This document shows positions 27,764 through 34,143 of a stretch of 64,000 nucleotides of DNA, piece after piece; position 1 is the stretch's first letter, and every line of letters begins with the position of its first letter. A program made the translations under genes and the position numbers. The notes under the pieces were generated by a model. The model saw only the letters and a program-made list of their open reading frames with translations, was not told the origin of the DNA and did no database searches. Origin of the DNA: an uncultured Clostridium sp. (GTDB taxonomy: Bacteria; Bacillota; Clostridia; UBA1212; UBA1255); contig UQSG01000001.1 in the NCBI GenBank assembly GCA_900543695.1, positions 186,001 through 250,000 on the forward strand. The letters run 5' to 3'.

Positions 27764-28307
27764 TTTTCGAGCCTCTTTTCTTTCCGATTCTTTCAAAAAC
27801 CGTCTTTACGATATAATAGGATATGACGCCGAACAAAATGCCCAGCAGCGAGCCTGCCAGCACGTCGGAGGGATAATGAACATACAGATACAGGCGGGAA
27901 AACGCAATCACTGCCGCTAAAGCAAGGGCGCCGGCGCCCCATTTTTTGTGGTATGCAAAAATCGCAGCCGCCGCAGCAAACGATGCGGAGGCGTGTCCCG
28001 AAGGAAACGAAAAGTCCGTCGGTCCGGCGATCATCAGCTCGATGCCCTCTCGCAGATCATAAGGCCGGATCCGCCCGACAAGCGGCTTAATCGTAAGGTT
28101 GCAAACGATCAGACTGAGCAGAAGCGCCGCCAGCACGGTCACACCGGTGCGGCGGGTTTTCGGGATCGCGGCAAGCACGATTCCGATTAGAATCCAGAAC
28201 CAGCCGGCTTCCCCAAGAAATGTAAAAAATTTCATCGCCGCATCCATCGGCCCGCTTGAAAAATGCTCCCGGATAAAATCGAGGATCCTGAAATCCAGCT
28301 CTGTCAC
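27750..28307 (-). CDS. PAP2 superfamily phosphatase, membrane
   Basis: 185 residues from GTG 28307 (AAAGGAG 8 bases upstream; overlaps the hydrogenase stop as GTGA). Multi-pass membrane protein with the complete PAP2 signature: KPLVGRIRP (74-82), PSGH (102-105) and SRLYLYVHYPSD (137-148). Members dephosphorylate undecaprenyl pyrophosphate or phosphatidic/lipid phosphates at the outer face of the membrane. An undecaprenyl pyrophosphate phosphatase role is possible. Its location at the end of a hydrogenase cluster is probably operon hitch-hiking. Confidence 0.9.
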   Translation of the reverse strand: MTELDFRILDFIREHFSSGPMDAAMKFFTFLGEAGWFWILIGIVLAAIPKTRRTGVTVLAALLLSLIVCNLTIKPLVGRIRPYDLREGIELMIAGPTDFSFPSGHASASFAAAAAIFAYHKKWGAGALALAAVIAFSRLYLYVHYPSDVLAGSLLGILFGVISYYIVKTVFERIGKKRGSKNAKP

Positions 28308-29758
28308 GATTCCGTCTCCTTTCGAAGCGCCTCTACCGCCTGACTGATCGTTTCTTTCTGAGCCTCTCTGCCGTATTTGTCCACCTCCGCTTTGTTCTTT
28401 TCTCCATGCGTCAGGCAGCCGGCGCCTCCGATACAGCCGCCCATGCATGCCATGCCCTCTATAAAGTTATTGTTCAGCACGCCTTTGGAGGCTTTCAAAA
28501 GCGCCATGCGGCATTCTTCGATCCCGTCGCAGGCAACGGGGTTGAAATCGAAATCCTCATAACCATGCTCCTTGAGTCCCTGCCGCACGGCATCGGTAAG
28601 TCCGCCGCTGCGTGCGAAAATTCTTCCGTAATAGGACGCGTTGTCAAGAGGCTCCTCCTCCAGGAGCGTGATGTCAATGTCTCTGCTGTCAAACAGCGCC
28701 TGCAGCTCTTCAAAAGTGATCACGGAGTCGATATAAGGCCGAACCTCTTCCTTCTGGAACTCCATTTTTTTCGAGGTGCATGGGCCGATAAAAACAATTT
28801 TGGCATCCGGATCGCGCTGTTCTTTAATATATTTTGCAATGGTCGCCATGGGGGACAGATTTTCAGATATTTTATCCGCCATCATCGGGAACTGAATCTG
28901 CACATATTTCACGAAGGCGGGACAGCAGGAGCTGAGCAGAAAGCCCTTTTCTGCAAGCTCTTCCGATTCTTTATACGACACCATATCCGCGCCGAGCGCG
29001 GCCTCTACGATCTCGGAGAAGCCGAGCAGATGGATCCCCGCGATCACCTGGCCGAGCTTTGCATAAGTGAACTGGCTGGAGATGGAGGGCGCCACGATTG
29101 CAATCATTTTATAGTTTTGGTTCTTCTGGCTGCCTTTCAGCATACGGACCACATCGAGGATGAAGGAACGATCGGTAATAGCTCCGAACGGGCACATGTA
29201 AACGCACGCGCCGCACGCCATGCATTTATTGTGGTCCACCTTCGCCGTTTTATCGTCGTTCATCGAAATCGCCTTGATCTTGCAGGAATTTTCGCACGGG
29301 CGCTTATAGTTCGAAATCGCGCTGTACGGGCACACCTTAGCGCACATGCCGCACTCCACGCATTTTGATTTGTCGATATGCGCTTTCTGGTGATGGTCAA
29401 AGCTGATCGCACCCCGCTTGCAGACGTCCTCGCAGCGGTGCGCAAGGCAGCCCCTGCATGCCTCGGTAACCTCAAAGCCGCCCACCGGGCATTCATCACA
29501 CGCAATATCAATCACCTGTATAACGCTTTTGTCGTTTGGATCCGCAGACATGGTAAGCCCCATCGCAAGCTTGACGCGTTCCGACAAAATCGCGCGTTCC
29601 TTGTAAACGCAGCAGCGCATCGTCGCTTCTTTACCCGGTACGATCGTTTTCGGGATATCCAAGACATTCTCCTGAAGCGTACCGTTCCATTCCTGCCTTG
29701 CGACCTCACGGAGAACTTTATACTTTAAATACTGAACTTTCGTATCAAATTTTCTCAT
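28304..29758 (-). CDS. Monomeric [FeFe] hydrogenase, group B-like
   Basis: 484 residues from ATG 29758 (GGAGGAG 6 bases upstream). Several 4Fe-4S sites precede the catalytic domain: CDECPVGG (88-94), CRGCLAHRCEDVC (101-113), CVECGMCAKVC (133-143), a CENSC motif (155-159) and CMACGACVYMC (179-189). H-cluster motifs: SSCCPAF (276-282), FIGPCTSKK (323-331) and EGMACMGGCIGGAGC (434-448). It reduces protons or oxidises H2 using ferredoxin. No NuoE/NuoF-like subunits are nearby, so it is probably not the bifurcating enzyme. Downstream of a sensor hydrogenase and a phosphatase; in Ruminococcus albus and Thermoanaerobacterium such a set is described as an H2-responsive cluster. Confidence 0.93.
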   Translation of the reverse strand: MRKFDTKVQYLKYKVLREVARQEWNGTLQENVLDIPKTIVPGKEATMRCCVYKERAILSERVKLAMGLTMSADPNDKSVIQVIDIACDECPVGGFEVTEACRGCLAHRCEDVCKRGAISFDHHQKAHIDKSKCVECGMCAKVCPYSAISNYKRPCENSCKIKAISMNDDKTAKVDHNKCMACGACVYMCPFGAITDRSFILDVVRMLKGSQKNQNYKMIAIVAPSISSQFTYAKLGQVIAGIHLLGFSEIVEAALGADMVSYKESEELAEKGFLLSSCCPAFVKYVQIQFPMMADKISENLSPMATIAKYIKEQRDPDAKIVFIGPCTSKKMEFQKEEVRPYIDSVITFEELQALFDSRDIDITLLEEEPLDNASYYGRIFARSGGLTDAVRQGLKEHGYEDFDFNPVACDGIEECRMALLKASKGVLNNNFIEGMACMGGCIGGAGCLTHGEKNKAEVDKYGREAQKETISQAVEALRKETES

Positions 29759-29772
29759 AGACACTCCTCCGG

Positions 29773-30942
29773 TTAAAAATAACTTACTCTGATCCGTTTT
29801 CCCATCTGCCTGAGGCATGCCTCCAGCTCTTGCACGACCTGCATCTTCACATCAAACCCGATCGGCATTCCCGTTATCTGATGCGCCGGATTCACGGCCT
29901 TTCCGATAAAAAAGTGAATGTCCGTGGCCTCTTCAAACAGCATTCTGGCGATCAGGGAAGCGCCGTCGCGCTTATAACTCCACTGCTTAAACTTTTCATT
30001 CTCCTGCAGATAATCCTGCGCATATTTCAGCACCTTTCCCATTGTTACGACGCCTTCTGTAACGAGATCAACTCCCTCGATCTCCGAAATCGGGGGAACT
30101 TCAGGATCTACGATTTCTCTGTGCGGGATGAGCTTTCTGCCAAGATATTCCGCGGCAATCTCCGACGTCGTTCCGCCGCATATAATATGCCTGCCCTCTT
30201 TTGAAAAAAACAGAGAAAGCATTTTTCCGCAATCGTCCCGATCCGCAGGCGGCCCCATCAGGAGATTTACAGGCTCTCGTTTTCGGATTTTAACGACGCA
30301 TACGGTGGTATCGTCGCCCGGGCTTCCGCCGTACCTGGCGTAGCATTCGTCCAGGAGGATCGTGGCGAGCGTCTTTGCCGTAAACCCTGCGTCGTAAAAC
30401 GGTTCCATAAATTCCGTAATGCTCGGGACATCCCATTTCAAATCCAGAGATTCGCCCTCGCTCGCATGGATGCAGCCGTCGCTCATCATGATGAAAATAT
30501 CGTTTTCCTCCACGGCCAGGCGAGAGCTATAAATGCGTTTTCCTCCGATATTGCGTTCTGTTCTTGGGAATGCAAACGGCTCTCCGCGGCGCAGCAAAAT
30601 CACGGAAGGATTATCGTACTGAATAATTTCGGCCTCCTCATTTTCCAGAATACGGATTACCGTAAAGGTCGAATATGCCACATGACGCTCCGCGCAAACG
30701 GGAAGCGCGAGTGCAATCGTTTCCACACAATCCTCAAGCTGCAGGTTTTCCGCCAGCATCGTCGAAAGGAGCTTCGCCGTCAGCGTTGACAGAATACTGG
30801 CCTTCACGCCGCTGCCCATGCCGTCCGCCAGCACTGCAAGACAGGCATCGTCATTTTGTATGATCTCGACATGATCGCCGCACAGCTGTTCTCCGTCCTT
30901 ATTCATGCTTCCGTAACCGATATCGGCGCAAAAATCATTCAT
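29773..30942 (-). CDS. SpoIIE-type PP2C serine/threonine phosphatase of the hydrogenase cluster
   Basis: 389 residues from ATG 30942 (AAGGAG 10 bases upstream; a TTG at 30948 is an alternative), overlapping the sensor gene by 8 bases. PP2C metal-binding motifs: DIGYGSMNKDGEQLCGD, LADGMGSGVKAS, MMSDGCIHA and GDDTTVCVVKI. The phosphatase core ends at about residue 225. The remaining ~165 residues (starting PVNLLMGPPADRDDCGK) form a domain I do not recognise, with ICGGTTSEIAAEYLGRKL and a helical tail. It probably dephosphorylates a partner in response to the sensor hydrogenase; no anti-sigma factor or anti-sigma antagonist gene is in the cluster. Confidence 0.88.
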   Translation of the reverse strand: MNDFCADIGYGSMNKDGEQLCGDHVEIIQNDDACLAVLADGMGSGVKASILSTLTAKLLSTMLAENLQLEDCVETIALALPVCAERHVAYSTFTVIRILENEEAEIIQYDNPSVILLRRGEPFAFPRTERNIGGKRIYSSRLAVEENDIFIMMSDGCIHASEGESLDLKWDVPSITEFMEPFYDAGFTAKTLATILLDECYARYGGSPGDDTTVCVVKIRKREPVNLLMGPPADRDDCGKMLSLFFSKEGRHIICGGTTSEIAAEYLGRKLIPHREIVDPEVPPISEIEGVDLVTEGVVTMGKVLKYAQDYLQENEKFKQWSYKRDGASLIARMLFEEATDIHFFIGKAVNPAHQITGMPIGFDVKMQVVQELEACLRQMGKRIRVSYF

Positions 30943-32611
30943 CGTCAAGAGACTCCTTCAGCTTTGCCAGGGCTACTTTGGTTTCCGCGGCCGTTTCGCC
31001 CAGGAGAGAAGCGATCTCCTGAACGATCCGCATCTGCTTCTCCACAACATTGTCTGCGGTTTCTACCGTTTTGTTCCGCAGAGTTTCCTTCCGTTCCCGC
31101 TCCGTCTCACGATCCGTGATATCGCGCATGATACAGATAAACAGGCGAAATTCTCTATCGTACAGCACCGATTCCTCCACGTATTTTCGATAATCCGCAA
31201 GATATTTCTTCCTGTCACGGATATTTCTTCCGCTTTGCCGTACTTCCATGAAGTCCTTCGGATCCAGAATCCGAATTACCGGTTCTCCCAATACGTCTGC
31301 GGCGCTGCGCAGGTTCATCAGATCCAGTGCGGAACGGTTAATCTGCTGAACCTCGAAATTATCGTTCAATACGATGATTCCATTTGGCGTATTATTGATG
31401 ATATTATCAGAAAAGCTTTCCGCTTTTTCTTTTAAAAACGGCAGGCACATGGACAAATCAGCTTTGCCATGGAATACCGCCTCGGCCTTCAGACGGCACG
31501 TATCATATCCGCAGGTACCGCAGTTCAGCTCGTCTTCTGGCCTTGTTTTCCCCATCTGGCGTAAAATTTCCGTAATTTCTGCTTCTGTGGGCTTCGGTTC
31601 CTCAAGCGTAAGAGCCGGTAAAATTTTATGTATCGTCTCTTTTTCGCCCTCGGCCGCAAAATCCTCTTTGCCCGCGTAGCTGCTTACGCGGATGTAGTCC
31701 CGGACCGGCGTGCGGTGGTACTTTTCCATGACGGGACCGCCGATGCAGCTGCCGGCGCACATGGACATTTCAATAAAGCATTTATGTACGTTTCCCTTCT
31801 CGATGTCGCGAAGCGCGGCGATGCAGTTTTCCGCGCCGTCTACGGCAATATAGGAGTATTCCTTTGCAGCGCATTCCATTGATTTCAGAATGCCTCCCGT
31901 CGTCGGAAACCAGCGCGTTCTGCCCGTTTGGGCGCTTCTTTCAGGAGATGCTTCAATATCAATCTGACTGCTTTGCAGCCAATTGGATAGCTCTTCAAAC
32001 GTGAGAACGGCATCCACAATGCCCGGGTAAACGGCAGCCTCGTCCTTTTTCGCAACGCACGGGCCGACAAAAACAACGCGCGCGCCGGGATGCTCCTTTT
32101 TGAGATGAAGCGCGTGCGCCTGCATTGGAGAAACAACGTCCGCCAGATATGGAAGCGCGCGCGGAAAATACTTCTGGATCAGAAGATTGACGGAATGGCA
32201 GCAGGAAGAAATCAGAATATCTCTCGTTCCGTCCGAAAGCATCCGGTCGTATTCCTTCTTAACGATTGCAGCGCCGACTGCGGTCTCCTCGGCTCCCGCA
32301 AATCCAAGCTTTTTCACTGCGCGGTCGATGTCCTCGATTCCTGCTCCATCATAATTTGCGATAAAAGACGGCGCAATGCTGACATAAACGGGCGCGCCGC
32401 TCATGATCAGGACCTTTGCTTTTTCCGTTTCATCCGTAATCTCCTTTGCATTCTGTGGACATACTACGAAGCAGTGTCCGCACAGGATACATTCGCTGTC
32501 CACGATATGCGCCTGATTTGCGGAGAAACGGATGGATTTCACGGGACAGTGCCTGATACATTTATAACAGTTTTTGCAGTTGGACTTTTTCAGCTTCAGA
32601 CACTCCGGCAT
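30935..32611 (-). CDS. Sensory [FeFe] hydrogenase with PAS domain (HydS, group C)
   Basis: 558 residues. Two ferredoxin 4Fe-4S sites (Cys12/15/18/22 and Cys41/44/47/51), an H-cluster domain with SSCC (135-138), FVGPCVAKK (181-189) and EMSMCAGSCIGGP (281-293), an additional four-cysteine Fe-S module around 364-389 (CGTCGYDTC then C at 389), a PAS domain (~402-500) and a C-terminal helical tail (~505-555) likely to be a coiled coil. Group C enzymes have low turnover and are thought to sense H2. The usual CCP of the first motif is CCH here. AAAGGAG lies 9 bases before the ATG. It sits directly before the phosphatase gene, so the PAS/tail probably signals to that protein. Confidence 0.9.
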   Translation of the reverse strand: MPECLKLKKSNCKNCYKCIRHCPVKSIRFSANQAHIVDSECILCGHCFVVCPQNAKEITDETEKAKVLIMSGAPVYVSIAPSFIANYDGAGIEDIDRAVKKLGFAGAEETAVGAAIVKKEYDRMLSDGTRDILISSCCHSVNLLIQKYFPRALPYLADVVSPMQAHALHLKKEHPGARVVFVGPCVAKKDEAAVYPGIVDAVLTFEELSNWLQSSQIDIEASPERSAQTGRTRWFPTTGGILKSMECAAKEYSYIAVDGAENCIAALRDIEKGNVHKCFIEMSMCAGSCIGGPVMEKYHRTPVRDYIRVSSYAGKEDFAAEGEKETIHKILPALTLEEPKPTEAEITEILRQMGKTRPEDELNCGTCGYDTCRLKAEAVFHGKADLSMCLPFLKEKAESFSDNIINNTPNGIIVLNDNFEVQQINRSALDLMNLRSAADVLGEPVIRILDPKDFMEVRQSGRNIRDRKKYLADYRKYVEESVLYDREFRLFICIMRDITDRETERERKETLRNKTVETADNVVEKQMRIVQEIASLLGETAAETKVALAKLKESLDDE

Positions 32612-32617
32612 CGTATT

Positions 32618-33004
32618 TTACTCCTTTCTGGCATTCGTCTTCGCCAGGAATTTTTCCTTGTCTATAATAAATCTTTCATGAATCCCTTCCCCGATCAGAC
32701 CGCATGCGTCCGATGCTGTCACGCGGAACACAAGGCGTCTTCTGTCTATTTCCGTCAGTTCGCTGATGCAGGTGACCTGCATGCCCACGGGGGTTGCGGC
32801 GACGTGCTTGACGTCCACCAGCGTACCGACCGTTGACTGTCCGTCCTCCAGCTCCGAAGCTACGCTCTGCGATGCGGTATATTCCATCAGCGCAATCATC
32901 GCCGGCGTTGCAAACACGGACAGCTCTCCGCTTCCATATGCATCTGCCGTATTCGTACGGTCTACCGTCAGAATCTGCTTTCCTTTTATTCCAGTTTCAA
33001 GCAT
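32618..33004 (-). CDS. Hotdog-fold thioesterase, FlK-like
   Basis: 128 residues. Thr33, Glu41 and His67 have the same spacing as the Thr42-Glu50-His76 triad known from fluoroacetyl-CoA thioesterase FlK (contexts VFATPAM, ALMEYTA, DVKHVAATP). The fold is a single hotdog domain. In most bacteria such proteins are of unknown substrate; an acyl-CoA is likely. First gene of the hydrogenase cluster, 6 bases before the sensor gene, with AAGGGG 8 bases before its ATG. A link to H2 metabolism is not obvious. Confidence 0.85.
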   Translation of the reverse strand: MLETGIKGKQILTVDRTNTADAYGSGELSVFATPAMIALMEYTASQSVASELEDGQSTVGTLVDVKHVAATPVGMQVTCISELTEIDRRRLVFRVTASDACGLIGEGIHERFIIDKEKFLAKTNARKE

Positions 33005-33047
33005 ACTGTCAACCCCTTCCGATTGATAAGTATAGCAATATAAAGCA

Positions 33048-33078
33048 GAAAAAAAAAGGGAAAAATAACCCTTTTTTG
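33048..33078 (-). terminator. Rho-independent terminator after the cytosolic esterase gene
   Basis: Minus-strand AAAAAAGGG / CCCTTTTTTTTT hairpin (33069-33076 with 33052-33060). It closes the 988-residue lipoprotein / esterase pair, just upstream of the thioesterase gene. A weak TATACT -10 for the hydrogenase cluster may lie beyond it. Confidence 0.7.
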
Positions 33079-33088
33079 TAAAATCTTT

Positions 33089-34117
33089 TCAGCCGCGTTC
33101 TTCATAGAGCTTCTTTAAAAATTCATATAACAGTTCCGCGTTGCGCAGCTGTCCGGCCAGACTCGGATGACTTCCGCCGCCGGCCGTATCGCTTTCCAGC
33201 TGTAAATAATAACAGCGGTTCTCTGCGCCGCCAAGCTCCTCTACGGCCGCGCGGAGGTAGGGACATAGCTGCTGCCCGATCATTCCCATCGCCCATACAA
33301 TTCCGGCAGCGGGATAATGGCTGCGGATGATCTGGGAAAGGCGGACGGCTCCTGCCTGGACGTCTTCCGGCGTTTTCCCGTTTTCTTCGATTTTGTCTAT
33401 GTCGTTTGATCCAAGATTGATCACGACAAAATCGGGCTGCCGGATAAAATTCCAGTCGTCTCTTCGGTTCCTCTGATAACACGTCATTTCATACGTTTCC
33501 AGCATGGTATGCGGCTGCCAGCCGCAGATGATGCCGATTCCCTGCTGTGCGACCACGCTGTAGTCTGCGCGGAGACGGCGCGCTGCAAGGATTGCATAGG
33601 TCTGCGTGCCGTCCTGGTAGACCTTGCTTTTGGGATCAACGTTCGGATCCCAGCTATCCGGCGTATACAGATTGCCGATCCCCGTCGTAATAGAATCTCC
33701 GACAAATTCTATGTAGCGGTCGCGGTCGCGCGGCGGCGTCTGCAGGCGGCCGGTCAGAATGATGTACCGGATACAGAATTCTCCCGTTTCCGATTCGTTC
33801 TGGCGGATAACGCTGAACGTATGATAGCCCTCCTCCAGATCCCGCGCCAGCACAAGCTCCGTTTTCCGTTTTCCCCCGAATCCGAATTTTTCTCTCGGCT
33901 CCAGAAGCTGACCGTCGATATAGACGGAAAAATACAGCCGGTTTTCGTAAGCTTCCGGCGCGTCCACATAAATGCCGAGCGTGACATCTCCCCTGCAAAA
34001 CGCTGCAAATTCAAACGTAGAGCCGGTGCAGTCAAGCGCCAGCCCGTTTACGGTAATACTGTTTCTGCCCTGAGACTTGTAGATCCCGGGCTGAACCAGA
34101 AAAATCGATTCTTCCAT
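33089..34117 (-). CDS. SGNH/GDSL hydrolase, CE2-like, without signal peptide
   Basis: 342 residues. N-terminal beta-sandwich (~1-120) and an SGNH domain with FVGDSITTGIG (nucleophile Ser), LGSNDID (block III) and SHPSLAGQ (catalytic His). Same two-domain plan as the lipoprotein at 10.2 kb but no signal peptide, so it is probably cytoplasmic and acts on internalised acetylated oligosaccharides. GAGGG lies 6-7 bases before the ATG. It follows the 988-residue lipoprotein by 26 bases. Confidence 0.82.
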   Translation of the reverse strand: MEESIFLVQPGIYKSQGRNSITVNGLALDCTGSTFEFAAFCRGDVTLGIYVDAPEAYENRLYFSVYIDGQLLEPREKFGFGGKRKTELVLARDLEEGYHTFSVIRQNESETGEFCIRYIILTGRLQTPPRDRDRYIEFVGDSITTGIGNLYTPDSWDPNVDPKSKVYQDGTQTYAILAARRLRADYSVVAQQGIGIICGWQPHTMLETYEMTCYQRNRRDDWNFIRQPDFVVINLGSNDIDKIEENGKTPEDVQAGAVRLSQIIRSHYPAAGIVWAMGMIGQQLCPYLRAAVEELGGAENRCYYLQLESDTAGGGSHPSLAGQLRNAELLYEFLKKLYEERG

Positions 34118-34143
34118 AATTTCCCTCGGTTCTGCTTACAAAA

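Noticed and set aside
28304..33004. Electron-bifurcating hydrogenase complex
   Set aside because: No NuoE- or NuoF-like subunit genes are present; the catalytic protein is a monomeric type.
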